A stretch of 61,309 bases of DNA from Vibrio sp. AND4 (GTDB lineage Bacteria > Pseudomonadota > Gammaproteobacteria > Enterobacterales > Vibrionaceae). Position numbers and translations under genes: made by a program. Shown here piece by piece: positions 17,523-28,209 of this stretch. The stretch spans positions 1 to 61,309 of the forward strand of contig NZ_ABGR01000016.1 of NCBI RefSeq assembly GCF_000171815.1, written 5' to 3'. The notes under the pieces are model-generated. The model worked only from the letters and a program-made list of their open reading frames with translations. It was not told the DNA's origin and ran no database searches. Positions within the stretch are counted from its first letter, which is position 1. Every line of letters begins with the position of its first letter.

Positions 17523-19619
17523 ATGTTTAACAGTATACGTACGCGCATCGCAGTCAGTGCGGGGGGCGCAATGGCCTTCACATTATTGATCGCAATGGGT
17601 ATGACAACCGATGCATTTACTGACGTGAACGAGCAAGTGAATGAGAAGGTAAAAGCGCAATTGACGGATGCGACCAGTACCGATCTGCAAAATACCGCGA
17701 TACAGCAGGGTCTAGATACTGCCAACCAACTTGCTCCTGTGCTGGCTAATTTGAATCAATTGCGTTCAATTATTGAATTGAGTGGAGAAACTAACGCAAG
17801 TGCAGACCTTATTGTTAAACAGTTTACTGCCGCGCTAGAGGCGCAAAACAAAGCCGTATTTGCAGGATACATGGTTTGGCAAGATAAAACATGGCCACAA
17901 CAGCTGGCGTTTAATCCAGAGGATGGCTTTAACAGCCAAGGCTACCTCGCACCTTTCTTCTCACCCAACGATCAAAATAGCTTTGATGCTGTGGCAATGG
18001 AAAGTTTCAGCAATACAGAACTTAACAGCAGTGGTGAGCGCAAAGACGATTGGCACTTGATGCCATATGAAACTGGCAAAACGTTTGTAATGGAACCGTA
18101 CTTTTATACGGTTAGAGGCAAACAAGAGCTGATCACTACGATCAGTCAACCGATCAAACAGGATGGTAAAATCATCGGTTCACTTGGTTTTGATTTGTCT
18201 CTTTACGAGTTGCAAAGCCAGAGTGAGCAATCCGCTCGTAACTTGTTTGATGGTGAAGGCAAAATTCTTATCACGTCTTGGAAAGGTATCACGTTGGCGA
18301 ACAGCAGTGCTGAGGAAATGGTGGGCAAGAAGGTTTCTTCCGAACTAGCGGCTGAGTGGTCAAACATTCAGTCGATTGCTAAGCGTGACGGAGCTGGCCT
18401 TATTGCTTTTGGTGGTGATGAGTATGCGATCACTTCTATCGATACCAGTGATGCGCCATGGGTAGTCATGGTGTCGGTTCCCAGTAGTCACCTCACAAAA
18501 AGCGTCGACGAATACCAGCAATGGAGTGATGGCCAGAGTTCAGAGGCGCTTAAAAAAGGTGTCTGGGCGGGGATCATCGCTGTTCTTTTAGGTATCGCAG
18601 CAATGACCTTTATTGCTAACTCCCTTGGTAAAGTGTTGAACAACTTAGTTGAACGTTTTAAAGATGCAGCACAAGGTGAAGGGGACCTGACTTACCGTAT
18701 AGAGGTGAAAGGCAAAGATGAAACCGCGCAATTAGCGCATTGGTTCAATACCTTCTCGTCTCGTATGCAAGAAATGTTGTTGACCGTAATGACAACGGCA
18801 GATCAAGTGGATAAGAACGCAACAGAAGGCCAAACACGCTCCGCGGCTTGTCGTGACCAATTGAACAATCAGATCAATGAAGTTAATTCATTGGCTACCG
18901 CTATCAATGAAATGAGTGCAACCGCGCAAGAAGTTGCGAACTCGGCTGTTCAAGCTGCTGCGGCCGCAAGCCAAGTACAAAGCAATAGCCTGAATGGCAT
19001 GACTCGTATGGATAACGCTGCGACTGCGGTGGATAGCTTGGCTGTTCAAGTGAATGATGCGCAGCAACAAACGAAGAACTTGGTTGACTCCAGTACGGCA
19101 ATTCAGGGTATTTTGAGCGAAATTGGTGGCATTGCTGAGCAAACGAACTTGCTAGCGCTAAATGCAGCGATTGAAGCGGCGCGAGCTGGTGAAGCGGGTC
19201 GAGGTTTTGCGGTCGTTGCGGATGAAGTTCGTAATCTTGCAAACCGTACGCAAGGATCAACGGAAGAGATCCGTGCAATGTTGGCTCGATTAGAGCAAGA
19301 GACACAATCGATCGTTGTGCTGATGCAACAGAGCCAAAAACAAGCGGTTGACACCAAGGGAGAGACTCAAGCCGCGCATCTAGCGTTGTCTGAAATCAAC
19401 CAAGCAATCGAAGTCATCAACGACATGAACAACCAAATTGCCTCGGCAGCAGAAGAGCAAAGCTCAGTATCGGAAGAGATAAACCGTAATGTGGTCATCA
19501 TCAACGATACGGCGGTAGAAGTGATGGACACTATGACATCGTCGGTAGAGATCAGTAATGAGCTCACTGTAAAGGCGGGCGATCTGCATGGTGAATTGAG
19601 TAAGTTCAAGTTATCTTAA
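17523..19619 (+). CDS. Methyl-accepting chemotaxis protein with Cache sensor domain
   Basis: 698 residues from ATG 17523 (GAGG 7 bases upstream; the in-frame GTG at 17517 is too close). TM1 about 8-29, a large periplasmic domain about 30-345 typical of dCache receptors (segments [28 protein letters not shown] and VMVSVP), TM2 about 346-368, HAMP about 369-420, and the cytosolic signalling helices with the hairpin tip [19 protein letters not shown] near residue 540 and [13 protein letters not shown]. No C-terminal CheR pentapeptide is seen. dCache domains usually bind amino acids or other small carboxylates. The gene is monocistronic with its own terminator. Confidence 0.93.
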   Translation: MFNSIRTRIAVSAGGAMAFTLLIAMGMTTDAFTDVNEQVNEKVKAQLTDATSTDLQNTAIQQGLDTANQLAPVLANLNQLRSIIELSGETNASADLIVKQFTAALEAQNKAVFAGYMVWQDKTWPQQLAFNPEDGFNSQGYLAPFFSPNDQNSFDAVAMESFSNTELNSSGERKDDWHLMPYETGKTFVMEPYFYTVRGKQELITTISQPIKQDGKIIGSLGFDLSLYELQSQSEQSARNLFDGEGKILITSWKGITLANSSAEEMVGKKVSSELAAEWSNIQSIAKRDGAGLIAFGGDEYAITSIDTSDAPWVVMVSVPSSHLTKSVDEYQQWSDGQSSEALKKGVWAGIIAVLLGIAAMTFIANSLGKVLNNLVERFKDAAQGEGDLTYRIEVKGKDETAQLAHWFNTFSSRMQEMLLTVMTTADQVDKNATEGQTRSAACRDQLNNQINEVNSLATAINEMSATAQEVANSAVQAAAAASQVQSNSLNGMTRMDNAATAVDSLAVQVNDAQQQTKNLVDSSTAIQGILSEIGGIAEQTNLLALNAAIEAARAGEAGRGFAVVADEVRNLANRTQGSTEEIRAMLARLEQETQSIVVLMQQSQKQAVDTKGETQAAHLALSEINQAIEVINDMNNQIASAAEEQSSVSEEINRNVVIINDTAVEVMDTMTSSVEISNELTVKAGDLHGELSKFKLS

Positions 19620-19647
19620 TCTGATAATACGCATGCTAATAACAAAG

Positions 19648-19674
19648 CCGAGTGCGTCATGTACTCGGTTTTTT
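19648..19674 (+). terminator. Rho-independent terminator of the chemoreceptor gene
   Basis: CCGAGT (19648-19653) pairs with ACTCGG (19663-19668) across a 9-base loop and is followed by six Ts. It lies 29 bases after the stop codon. Confidence 0.85.
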
Positions 19675-19847
19675 CGTTTCTGTCGTTTTCAATTATTTAA
19701 GTTGGCCTTAATAAATTTCCCACAAGCGTGCTCAGTGTGAATGTTACCTTGTTGCAAGGTCGGGGTTTTCTATCTATTTAATTGAAAGTAATCGTAGCGA
19801 ACCGGGGTCTTTGTACTCTGATAAGAAGATACATCAAGAGAGTTATA

Positions 19848-20663
19848 ATGATAGAGATTGAGAAAATCACTCCGAATATCGGTGCTTGTATCCACGGCGT
19901 GGATTTATCAACCTGTAAAACAGAAGATCTGAAAAAGGTGTATCAAGCCCTCATCGATCATCAAGTTGTCTTTTTTGACAATCAAAGAATATCGCCTGAC
20001 CAGCAATTAAACTTGGCTAAGTTCTTTGGTGAGTTAGAACCAGCCCATCCATTCTTTCCTAGAGTGGAATCCACACCTCAAGTCAGTATTATCGAAACAA
20101 CTAAAGGCAATGCCCCCCTCGAGAGTTACTGGCATACCGATTTAACTTGGAGAGAGAATCCATCAAAAGGGGCGATATTACACGCTAAACACGTTCCAGA
20201 TGCTGGTGGAGATACGATTTGGGTTTCTATGACCTCGGTATTCGACGCTCTTGATGACGCTATCAAAATGAAGCTCAGAAACTTATCTGCAACCCATTCT
20301 CTTACTGCCTTTGAAGATGTCGATGAAGAAGTTATCGAGCTTGATTGGCATCACAGGTTGCGTGAAGTTTCTCATCAACAGCGACCTGTCATACACCCTG
20401 TTGTGAAAGTGCATCCAGAAACTGGCAAAGAAACCTTGTTTATTAATGAGCAATTCACACGTTGTATCAATGAGATGAGGCATGCTGAAGGAAGTCGGTT
20501 GTTAAAAGAATTGTTTGCTGTTGCACGTCAGCCAGAACACCAAGTTCGGTTTAAGTGGCAGAAGGGCTCTTTAGCTATTTGGGATAATCGGACGACTCAA
20601 CATTACGCCGTTATTGACTATGGCGACCAGCCAAGGAAGATGCATCGCGTCACCTTTGTTTAG
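19848..20663 (+). CDS. TauD/TfdA-family alpha-ketoglutarate-dependent dioxygenase
   Basis: 271 residues from ATG 19848; upstream in-frame codons extend the ORF but lack a ribosome site. Non-haem iron ligands are His96 and Asp98 in YWHTDLTW and His252 in TTQHYAV; Arg267 in RKMHRVTF should bind the 2-oxoglutarate carboxylate. The sequence matches the taurine dioxygenase / 2,4-D dioxygenase family over its whole length. Taurine desulfonation to sulfite and aminoacetaldehyde is one possibility, but no tauABC transporter or sulfonate gene is adjacent, so the substrate stays open. It shares a bidirectional terminator with the convergent protease gene. Confidence 0.85.
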   Translation: MIEIEKITPNIGACIHGVDLSTCKTEDLKKVYQALIDHQVVFFDNQRISPDQQLNLAKFFGELEPAHPFFPRVESTPQVSIIETTKGNAPLESYWHTDLTWRENPSKGAILHAKHVPDAGGDTIWVSMTSVFDALDDAIKMKLRNLSATHSLTAFEDVDEEVIELDWHHRLREVSHQQRPVIHPVVKVHPETGKETLFINEQFTRCINEMRHAEGSRLLKELFAVARQPEHQVRFKWQKGSLAIWDNRTTQHYAVIDYGDQPRKMHRVTFV

Positions 20664-20785
20664 TTCACAAACTTCCCGTCTGGTTTTTAAGGTGCCAAGC
20701 TCGACAGTGTCTTGAGTCAGGAATGTGGAAGTTATTTAGATATAGGTGCAGATATAGATACAGGCAAAGGTATATAAGGAGTTAT

Positions 20786-20812
20786 AAGCTGGTCTGGCAT
20801 TCAGACCAGCTT
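20786..20812. terminator. Bidirectional terminator between dioxygenase and metalloprotease genes
   Basis: AAGCTGGTCTG pairs with CAGACCAGCTT (11 bp) across the loop GCATT, between two convergent stop codons. Short T-rich ends follow on both strands. Confidence 0.75.
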
Positions 20813-20825
20813 ATTGTTGGGTTAA

Positions 20826-22685
20826 TTACTCAACACGAGCAGTTAATTGGTAATTTTTAAAGTTAAAATACCCTCTTACTAAGATTAGGTAAACGCCAGC
20901 TTCCGGGTTGGTGAAGCTGCATTGCTCTTTGTTTTCATAGGTCTTCGACTGACACTGCGCTTCAATTGAAGTGGGTTTTTCACCAAAGCTAACGAACAAG
21001 TCCGCATCGTTATCACTTTGGTAATCTGAGCGCTCTAAATCGATGACAAGCTTACTCTTGCCCGAAGGGACTGATACGGAATAGTAATAATCTTGCCCCT
21101 TATACCCCTGTAACCCTTCAAGTGGTATTCCAAGTTCCAGTTCAGTAACTTCTGGTGGTAGTGCACATATTGCATTGACACCAACGCTATAAAACGCATC
21201 AATAACATCCTTTTGTTCAAGCTTTAAGTCCTTGGCTGCACGTTTTACACCGCAAGCGGCATGGTTAAACGTCGATTGTTCATGCCAGTAAAGCTGATTG
21301 GCTAGAGCAAAAGCCTGAAACGCATCTTTGATGTCCCACTGGTTTCGAGTGACCAATAGGTAGAATGCTTTGTTAAAAATGCCACTGCTCAAATGAACAT
21401 TCATTTCATCATGGTAATCACGAAAGTGTCCAATAGAGCGACCATCCCTCTCAGGCTGATCAAAGTAGCGTAACCCGCCTTCACCCTTTGAAATATCTGC
21501 TCCAACAATCCAGTCAACAGAGCCCTTCATATAAAACTCTGCAGCCTCGCCTGCAATGTCAGAGAATGCTTCGTTGATCCCCCCAGACTGCTTATGGTAT
21601 TCAAGGTTAGAGTTCTGTTCTGTAAAGCCATGGCTGATTTCGTGGGTACTAACATTGATGTCGACAAGAGGGTAAAATGTGGTGTTACCGTCCCCAAAGG
21701 TCATGGCCTCTCCATCCCAAAACGCGTTTTCAAATTTATAACCGAAATGGACACGCATTTTGAGCTTAAAGGTCAATGGAGCGGTATTGAGCCAATCTTG
21801 ATACAAACGGTATACCACATTCCCAAAATAATGAGCATCATTGAGCGCAGAATAAGCGCCGTTTACGAAGCGTCGATCATTGGTATTTGTCTCGTCATCA
21901 CAAAGATAAGAGTATGGCTTTTGTTCCTTTTCTAAATTCCAGCTGTAGCGCATATCAACGGTCATTACCTTGTCATTATCAAGGTAACAGCGGTTGCCTT
22001 CTTTAGTAATACTTAGATGATCGAAGTCTGTACCATAACGATAAGATTGTGTTTTCTCATTGCCACCAATACCATTACCGAGAGCCGGGGCCATAGCATG
22101 GTGCATACCTTCCCATTCCCGTATTAAGGTGCCAGTTTTAGCATCAATAACCAAGAATGGTCGGCTTATTGAATTGTTTTCAACTTTAATAAAATTTAAT
22201 TCGTAAACGTACTTAGCTTGTTGGTGTGTATCAAGTTCGATGAGTCGCTTAAGCTTTATTGAGTTTTGTTGTTCTTGACTTAGATTTCGACGAGTTATCA
22301 CAAGATCTTTAATAGCATCTGGCTCAATAAGAGAGGTTTCTTCAGAAAGGTCTTGAGCTAGGCCTTTGACGACTAAGCCATGTGCTTCTAAGAAGCGGTT
22401 TGGCATTTGAGGGTCGACATGGATCGTCACAATAGCTGATTTGATGTCGGTATTATTATACCGTTGGCTAAACTTTTTTTTCGTTGTGCCATCAGGGAGT
22501 TCTTGTGTTAGCTCTAAATTTAACTCACTGGACGGTTCAAGAGATAATAAACTTTTTAGCTGCGAAATTTCACCAGTTTCAATATTTATTTCATCTAAGT
22601 CAATTATTTCAGCCGAGAAAGATGTCGATGGAGAGAGATAGGCGATGCCAAATAAAGCGTTGGTAAGAATAGTAAGTTTTTTCAT
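20826..22685 (-). CDS. Secreted M4-family zinc metalloprotease (vibriolysin-like) with C-terminal PPC domain
   Basis: 619 residues. Signal peptide about 1-25 (cleavage near SFSA), then a thermolysin-type FTP/PepSY propeptide (about 60-195), the M4 catalytic domain (about 200-505) with zinc His348 and His352 and catalytic Glu349 in VSTHEISHG, third zinc ligand Glu372 in GGINEAFSD, and the C-terminal PPC domain (about 515-619, VPSGKSKLVIDLE ... YLILVRGYFNFKNYQL) that is usually clipped after secretion. This is the layout of vibriolysin and haemagglutinin/protease of Vibrio, which are type II secretion substrates and often under quorum-sensing control. The sequence is divergent enough that I do not give it the hap or vvp symbol. 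Confidence 0.9.
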   Translation of the reverse strand: MKKLTILTNALFGIAYLSPSTSFSAEIIDLDEINIETGEISQLKSLLSLEPSSELNLELTQELPDGTTKKKFSQRYNNTDIKSAIVTIHVDPQMPNRFLEAHGLVVKGLAQDLSEETSLIEPDAIKDLVITRRNLSQEQQNSIKLKRLIELDTHQQAKYVYELNFIKVENNSISRPFLVIDAKTGTLIREWEGMHHAMAPALGNGIGGNEKTQSYRYGTDFDHLSITKEGNRCYLDNDKVMTVDMRYSWNLEKEQKPYSYLCDDETNTNDRRFVNGAYSALNDAHYFGNVVYRLYQDWLNTAPLTFKLKMRVHFGYKFENAFWDGEAMTFGDGNTTFYPLVDINVSTHEISHGFTEQNSNLEYHKQSGGINEAFSDIAGEAAEFYMKGSVDWIVGADISKGEGGLRYFDQPERDGRSIGHFRDYHDEMNVHLSSGIFNKAFYLLVTRNQWDIKDAFQAFALANQLYWHEQSTFNHAACGVKRAAKDLKLEQKDVIDAFYSVGVNAICALPPEVTELELGIPLEGLQGYKGQDYYYSVSVPSGKSKLVIDLERSDYQSDNDADLFVSFGEKPTSIEAQCQSKTYENKEQCSFTNPEAGVYLILVRGYFNFKNYQLTARVE

Positions 22686-23551
22686 AATTCAACCTTATTA
22701 GTGGGTGAATTCACACTATAGGAAATTACAAATCAGCTGCAATTAAATGTTGCAGAGATGTAAATTGTCAGTATTTTAATGTTTTGTCTTTTTATTCAGG
22801 GCTGAAAGTGAAATATAGAAGAAAAGTAAAGAATATAGCTGGGAGTAACTGCTGTTGAGTTTTGTAACACATATCTATCTGTTTTGTTTGAATATAAAAT
22901 GTTGCAATAAAGTTGTATCTTTGTGACGTTTGTCTGTTTGTGAATCTATATGGCTACTAAAAAATGGAAGTTATCAGCATATGTTTTTATTTTTCATTAT
23001 GTCAATTAAGTGGTGGGTGTGACTTGTATTTACTTTGATAAAGATAGTTGGTTAATTATCAGTAATTTGTGGTTAGGGGTATAAATTGAAAGATTTATTC
23101 AGGAGTAATGAGTCATTGATTCTTACTTTAATAAAGTGATCAATAAAAATAACTTTTTGGCTGTTGTTAATTAAGACTGAGTTTTGAATAATATATAAAC
23201 GTTTTGGTATGCCTTCTATTCTTATGGTAGGGAAAGTTCTATTTCTTAGTGAACTATTGGATAACGTAGGGGTCAAGTGGTCGGGGAAAGTCTGTTCCGA
23301 AACTTTGTTAGTTTTTTCTTTGAGGAGCTCTAGCTAAAATTGTGTTGTTGGTTTAGTTGGAGTTTCTCCTGGCTAAAAAGGCGCCCGATTTAGATCAGGA
23401 GCCATTTTAGGTGCTTTGAACCAGAGGGAAGCGATTCTGTGCGGCCTATTCGGTCTTTCTGCCAACAAAGGTGAAAAGAGAGCTTGTAAAGTTGAAGTTA
23501 TCAGGTCTGTTGCGATTGATTGCACTCGAGTCGTCAAAGATTCAAAGTCGT
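22686..23551. other. 866-base AT-rich gap without a convincing gene
   Basis: The region upstream of the metalloprotease is long, AT-rich and has only short ORFs of random composition. It should carry the protease promoter. Apart from a weak terminator-like repeat at 23375-23403 I see no RNA gene or operator that can be named. Confidence 0.5.
23375..23403 (-). terminator. Candidate terminator after the secreted unknown gene
   Basis: On the minus strand GGCTCC pairs with GGCGCC at five of six positions across a 12-base loop and is followed by TTTTTAG. It lies about 150 bases after the stop of the gene ending at 23552. Confidence 0.33.
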
Positions 23552-24034
23552 TCAGTAATTTCTGGTCATTAGACCGAGAATGGAAGCGCTATTTTCATCA
23601 AAGTGCAAAGTGACCGACTTTGTTTCCCCTTGAGCGAATTTACCACCTTGCTCTATTGAAGAAGGAGACAAGTACTCTTGCCCGCCAAAGTACGCTTTGA
23701 TTTGAGATGGCTTGAGCTCAATACCACCACCAGAGTTATTGGTGACAACGGCTTGAATCATACTTTTGCCTGAGGGACTGCGAAAGATGTCGTAGCTCTC
23801 TATCACAAAGTAACTGTAGGATGGCATATCACTGCTGTGCTCTGGTTCTGGTACAAATGTTGAGCCAGAAACGTTTCTTTCGAACTGCATGGTGTCCTGT
23901 GATTGAGAAATGCTCTCTTGGATATCACCGAGCTTATTTTTTATGTTGTTGATGTGACCGTTGTTTTTTGCACTCACATTCGAGGAAAAGGCACATAACA
24001 ATATTAACGCGGCGACATAGTTTTTATTTAACAT
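23552..24034 (-). CDS. Secreted protein of unknown function
   Basis: 160 residues from ATG 24034 (AGGAAG upstream). A signal peptide is clear (MLNKNYVAALILLCAFSSNVSA, cleavage after residue 22). A helical, polar segment about 30-60 (NNIKNKLGDIQESISQSQ) is followed by a small beta-rich domain: YSYFVIESYDIF, MIQAVVTNNSGGGIELKPSQIKAYFGG and ETKSVTLHFDE. The second part resembles a compact Ig-like or FxLYD-type fold of the kind seen in bacterial lipoproteins, but this protein has no lipobox. A TTGACA hexamer on the minus strand at 24100-24095 may be the -35 element. Function not recognised. Confidence 0.7.
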   Translation of the reverse strand: MLNKNYVAALILLCAFSSNVSAKNNGHINNIKNKLGDIQESISQSQDTMQFERNVSGSTFVPEPEHSSDMPSYSYFVIESYDIFRSPSGKSMIQAVVTNNSGGGIELKPSQIKAYFGGQEYLSPSSIEQGGKFAQGETKSVTLHFDENSASILGLMTRNY

Positions 24035-24282
24035 ATCTATACTTCCTGTGTGGATCGTTCTAGAACACAAAATAATTTTGATTCACATCAATTGTGTCAA
24101 TATTTTGTGAATTCGGGATTGTCGCTCTACTATCGTTTGTATGATATTGATATTAAAAGCTTGTTTATGTCCCATTTGATTATAGAAAGGGCTACTCTGA
24201 TGATCCAGCCGGATGCCTTCAAAGCGTTTTGCTTATAATGTGTTCGGGAATAGCGAGGAATATTCTTATGCTCAGACAAAAC

Positions 24283-24316
24283 AAAAGGGCTCCAGAGGTA
24301 AATCTGGAGCCCTTTT
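24283..24316 (-). terminator. Rho-independent terminator of ygiQ
   Basis: GGGCTCCAG pairs with CTGGAGCCC (9 bp) across an 8-base loop, flanked by AAAA and TTTT, so it can act on both strands. It lies 22 bases after the ygiQ stop codon. Confidence 0.88.
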
Positions 24317-24337
24317 AGTATTAAGGTTCGATTGAGT

Positions 24338-26653
24338 TTACCGGCGTTTTGGTTTGCGTTGACCTGCGGGTTTGCCTTGCCCCTGTGGACGACCTTGACC
24401 TTGTGAGCCAGCGCCGTTTGAGCGGTTCTGGCTTCCACGACCTTGACCGTTTTGGCCGCCTTGTGCTTTACCTGAACCGTTGCGGCTGCCAGATGGTTTG
24501 CCATCACGTGAGCCGCCTTCAGAGCGTTTATTCAAGTGGCCACCGAAGCCCGGCTGGTTCTTGGTGTGTTTGGTTGCAAAGCGGTTTGCGCCATGGCGAC
24601 CAGACTTACGACGTTGCGCCGGTGTCTGCGCATCAATGTCTTCTGCTGGCACCAGACAGTTTGGTTTATCACCAATCAAATGCTTTTTACCCATGCTAAT
24701 GAGGGCTTCACGAATCATTGGCCAGTTTGCAGGGTCATGGTAGCGAAGTAGGCCTTTATGCAGGCGACGTTGACGTTCACCTTTTGCTACTGGGATATCT
24801 TCACGTTGTTTGTACTTCACGCGTTTCAGAGGGTTGGTCTCTGAGTAGTACATTGACGTTGCGTTACACATTGGTGACGGGTAGAAGTTCTGCACTTGGT
24901 CACACTCGAAGTTGTTCTTTTTCAACCACAGTGCCAAGTTCAGCATGTCTTCGTCTTCGGTACCTGGGTGCGCCGAGATGAAATAGGGGATCAGGTATTG
25001 TTTTTTACCTGCTTCGGCGCTGTATTTCTCGAACATCTCTTTAAAGCGGTCGTAAGTACCCATACCCGGCTTCATCATCAGATTCAGTGGGCCTTTTTCT
25101 GTGTGCTCAGGTGCAATCTTTAGGTAGCCGCCTACGTGGTGCGTTACAAGTTCTTTCACATACTCCGGTGATTCTATCGCAAGGTCGTAACGCACGCCGG
25201 ATGCGATCATGACTTTCTTCACGCCTTCTACTTTACGCGCGGCACGATATAGGTCGATGGTGTGCTTGTGGTCGGTATTTAGCTTGTTACAGATGCCAGG
25301 GAATACACACGATGGGCGACGACAGTTTGCTTCTGCTTTTGGATCGCTACAGCCAAGACGGTACATGTTTGCTGTTGGGCCGCCCAGGTCAGAAATCGTA
25401 CCGGTAAAGCCAGGCACTTTGTCGCGGATCTCTTCCAACTCATTGATGATGGATTCTTGTGAACGGTTTTGAATGATCCGACCTTCGTGCTCGGTAATCG
25501 AACAGAAAGAACAGCCACCAAAACAGCCACGCATGATGTTAACCGAAGTCTTGATCATGTCGTAAGCAGGGATCTTTGCCTTGCCGTACATAGGATGTGG
25601 GACGCGCGCGTACGATAGGCCAAATACGTAATCCATCTCTTCTGTGGTTAGAGGGATTGGTGCTTGGTTTACCCAAAGTTCACGGTCACCATGACGCTGC
25701 AGCAGAGCACGACCTGAGTACGGGTTGGTTTCTAAGTGCAGTATACGGCTGGCATGTGCATAAAGAATGCGGTCATTGTGCAGTTTTTCGAAGGCTGGCA
25801 GGCGTACCGCTGTGTTCGCTGCATCATGACGTGATGGGCGAATCGTGATTGGCTGTGCAACAGGCTCTTCTTTTTTGGTATCGCACTCGGTTTCCACTTC
25901 GTAAGGGTTTTTCGGTACAAAAGCTTCCTTACGAGGCTTCTCAATACGAGAAGAGTCAATAACGGTGTAACTTTCTGGCGCTGCGGGTAGGTTAACCGCA
26001 GTACCGCGAATATTGATCATGGTCGAAATGTCTTCACCATCAGCAAGACGGTGCGCGACTTCTACTAGGGCTCGCTCAGCGTTACCAAACAGAAGAATGT
26101 CCGCTTTTGCATCGAATAGAACAGAGCGACGAACTTTATCAGACCAATAATCATAGTGGGCGACACGACGCAAACTTGCTTCGATGCCGCCAAGGACAAT
26201 AGGCGTGCCTTTGTAAGCTTCACGACAGCGTTGTGAGTACACCAAGGTGGCACGATCAGGGCGTTTGCCGCCTTCGTTGTTTGGTGTGTAAGCGTCATCG
26301 TGACGAAGTTTTCTGTCCGCTGTGTAACGGTTGATCATCGAGTCCATGTTACCCGCGGTGATCCCGAAGAACAGATTTGGTTGACCAAGCTGCATGAAGG
26401 CATCTTTGTTGTTCCATTCTGGCTGAGCAATGATACCGACACGGAAGCCTTGCGCTTCTAACAAACGACCAATGATAGCCATACCAAAGCTCGGGTGGTC
26501 TACATAAGCGTCACCCGTGACAATGATGATGTCACAACTATCCCATCCTAGGGCATCCATTTCTTTGCGGCTGGTCGGCAAGAAAGGTGCCGTACCAAAA
26601 CACTCCGCCCAGTATTTTTTGTACTCGTGAATAGGAGTAATGTCGTTGGTCAT
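24338..26653 (-). CDS. ygiQ: YgiQ-family radical SAM protein (UPF0313) with disordered C-terminal tail
   Basis: 771 residues. N-terminal cobalamin-binding-like region (about 1-340, [32 protein letters not shown]), then the radical SAM domain with the cluster motif CFGGCSFC (Cys377, Cys381, Cys384), and a YgiQ-specific C-terminal domain with [17 protein letters not shown] and [18 protein letters not shown]. The last 90 or so residues are low-complexity, rich in Gly, Gln, Arg, Ser and Asn, ending GQRKPKRR; they should be disordered and positively charged. The family is widely conserved, its reaction is unknown. The gene is monocistronic with its own terminator. Confidence 0.9.
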   Translation of the reverse strand: MTNDITPIHEYKKYWAECFGTAPFLPTSRKEMDALGWDSCDIIIVTGDAYVDHPSFGMAIIGRLLEAQGFRVGIIAQPEWNNKDAFMQLGQPNLFFGITAGNMDSMINRYTADRKLRHDDAYTPNNEGGKRPDRATLVYSQRCREAYKGTPIVLGGIEASLRRVAHYDYWSDKVRRSVLFDAKADILLFGNAERALVEVAHRLADGEDISTMINIRGTAVNLPAAPESYTVIDSSRIEKPRKEAFVPKNPYEVETECDTKKEEPVAQPITIRPSRHDAANTAVRLPAFEKLHNDRILYAHASRILHLETNPYSGRALLQRHGDRELWVNQAPIPLTTEEMDYVFGLSYARVPHPMYGKAKIPAYDMIKTSVNIMRGCFGGCSFCSITEHEGRIIQNRSQESIINELEEIRDKVPGFTGTISDLGGPTANMYRLGCSDPKAEANCRRPSCVFPGICNKLNTDHKHTIDLYRAARKVEGVKKVMIASGVRYDLAIESPEYVKELVTHHVGGYLKIAPEHTEKGPLNLMMKPGMGTYDRFKEMFEKYSAEAGKKQYLIPYFISAHPGTEDEDMLNLALWLKKNNFECDQVQNFYPSPMCNATSMYYSETNPLKRVKYKQREDIPVAKGERQRRLHKGLLRYHDPANWPMIREALISMGKKHLIGDKPNCLVPAEDIDAQTPAQRRKSGRHGANRFATKHTKNQPGFGGHLNKRSEGGSRDGKPSGSRNGSGKAQGGQNGQGRGSQNRSNGAGSQGQGRPQGQGKPAGQRKPKRR

Positions 26654-27102
26654 ATTTTGTTCTCTGTTCCAGGGAGCGCGAATTATAGCGATTTGATGAT
26701 CAGGTATCTATACCCAAGTCCCCATATCAAGCCTTGTTGAGTAAGTTTTATTATTAGATGAAAATGACTCGCAATTAGGTTGGTGGTTTTCAGTGTTTTA
26801 TGTCCTTCAAACCCTTATGGTTATTGGTTTTGCTTGGATTAAAACACCATGCTTAGTTGATGCTGCAATTATTCAGCGTAATTTTTGTGACTTGGTGAGG
26901 TGAGCGCTATTGTCGTTTCTGCGCTTGGGAGCAAGTCAATTTAAATTTGACGCGTGTGATGAAAACTATTTTTTGGTCGTCAGCACAAAAAGACATTTGG
27001 AGTGCTTGGTGAACCAAGTGATGAACATTCTTTAGCGGTCGAATAGCGATGTTGGTTTCGGTGGTTTGGTGCTAGGCGATTTGCTATTATCGCCACCCCA
27101 AA
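26654..27102. other. Intergenic region upstream of ygiQ and the membrane-protein gene
   Basis: 449 bases with no gene. It should carry divergent promoters. A small inverted repeat CTTGGT-GA-ACCAAG lies at 27005-27018, and TATTAT at 27084-27089 could be a -10 element for the plus-strand gene. Confidence 0.45.
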
Positions 27103-27807
27103 ATGACTTTTGAGTTTGCATTTAACATGATTCAACAACTGCTGTTAACTTTTCCTCCAATGCTGTTTGGCGCACAAGCGCTGTTGACCTTGGTTTTAAT
27201 TAAGGGCGATATCTGTCCGGGTCAACGTGGTCGTCTGCACAAGATGTTGCCATCAATTGGTACACTCTGGTTGGCAGTGGCTTCTTTACGTATTGAAGCT
27301 TTTTTGACCGTGTTCGCGATATTTTATTTTTTCTCGCAAGTGCAAACCAAAAAGACGCGTGAAAAGGGGCCGTTATGGGCACTGCATTTGGCGAATGGTT
27401 TGGCGTTTGTCTACGTGACTATCCAAGTATTCGAGCAACCGCATTGGGCGTCTTCAGCTGTAACGGCACTAATGGTCCTCTTTTTGGGGGCGGTTTTTGC
27501 TCATTTGCTTCTTGTTATCGCACGTAGCCGTCTGCAAGCTTTCCATCGTATTTTACCTGTGACTGGCGTGGTATCGGGTATGTTATTGGTTGTGATGATG
27601 TTGTTCTCGGCTTATCAATTGGATGAAGCAGCACTCAATTCGGTCACGCAACCTATCTTAGCGTCTCTGGCGATGCTCATTACGGCGATTGTGGTTTGGT
27701 GCTGGCACATTTTTACTCATCAAGCGCCGAACAAAGTTCAGCTCGCAACGGCGCTGTTTTTTGCTCTTGCTTCAATGGTCAGCCTTCAAAGTCTGCTTGG
27801 CGCATAG
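27103..27807 (+). CDS. Multi-pass inner-membrane protein of unknown function
   Basis: 234 residues from ATG 27103; ATG 27130 (MIQQLLLTFPP) is an equally plausible start because neither has a clear ribosome site. Six or seven hydrophobic helices span most of the protein (for example LPSIGTLWLAVASL, FLTVFAIFYFFS, VTALMVLFLGAVFAHLLLVIA, GVVSGMLLVVMMLFSAY, ASLAMLITAIVVWCWHIF). No catalytic or transport motif is recognised. It stands alone between ygiQ and a DUF4250 gene. Confidence 0.7.
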   Translation: MTFEFAFNMIQQLLLTFPPMLFGAQALLTLVLIKGDICPGQRGRLHKMLPSIGTLWLAVASLRIEAFLTVFAIFYFFSQVQTKKTREKGPLWALHLANGLAFVYVTIQVFEQPHWASSAVTALMVLFLGAVFAHLLLVIARSRLQAFHRILPVTGVVSGMLLVVMMLFSAYQLDEAALNSVTQPILASLAMLITAIVVWCWHIFTHQAPNKVQLATALFFALASMVSLQSLLGA

Positions 27808-27986
27808 GCCGAAGGACACAATAGCGGTCAGAACTTTTCTGGTAGGTTAAGGATTAGACCAAGCTCACTTTCAAATCATTCGATTAAGTCTAAGCTTTAG
27901 GTATCGCCTTTATTCTTGGGAGCACGCCAAGATACGTGAGTTCAACACTATTGGGGGCGAACACCTTGTTTTAGAGGAGTGTTGTT

Positions 27987-28187
27987 ATGGATTTAAGTAA
28001 TGTGAGAAATTGGGATAGCATTATCCTGTTAGGTATCGTTAATGAGAAGCTGCGCTTGGAGTGCGATAGCTTTGAAGAACTTGTTTCTATGTACGAGATG
28101 GACGTGGAATCGGTGGTAGGTAAGCTGGATATGCTCGGGTATCAATACGATCCACTTACGAATCAATTCAAATCTTACCAACGCTGA
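27987..28187 (+). CDS. DUF4250 small protein
   Basis: 66 residues, ATG 27987 with GAGGAG about 8 bases upstream. The pattern WDSIILLGIVNEKLRLECDSFEEL followed by KLDMLGYQYDPLTNQF matches the DUF4250 family: a short acidic helical protein with a conserved N-E-K-L-R and GY-YD-NQF ending. Function unknown. It converges on metR with a 22-base gap. Confidence 0.75.
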   Translation: MDLSNVRNWDSIILLGIVNEKLRLECDSFEELVSMYEMDVESVVGKLDMLGYQYDPLTNQFKSYQR

Positions 28188-28209
28188 CTACGTCGCCTTC
28201 TCCCAATCT

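Noticed and set aside
23073..23276. 67-codon minus-strand ORF in the AT-rich gap upstream of the metalloprotease
   Set aside because: Composition (many Ile, Asn, Leu, Lys) follows the AT content; no ribosome site.
23416..23613. 65-codon plus-strand ORF
   Set aside because: Overlaps the end of the secreted-protein gene on the other strand and has no coding signal of its own.
24349..24981. Several overlapping plus-strand ORFs in the 3' part of ygiQ
   Set aside because: They are antisense to the repetitive Gly/Gln/Arg tail and the YgiQ domain; codon bias of repeats creates open frames.
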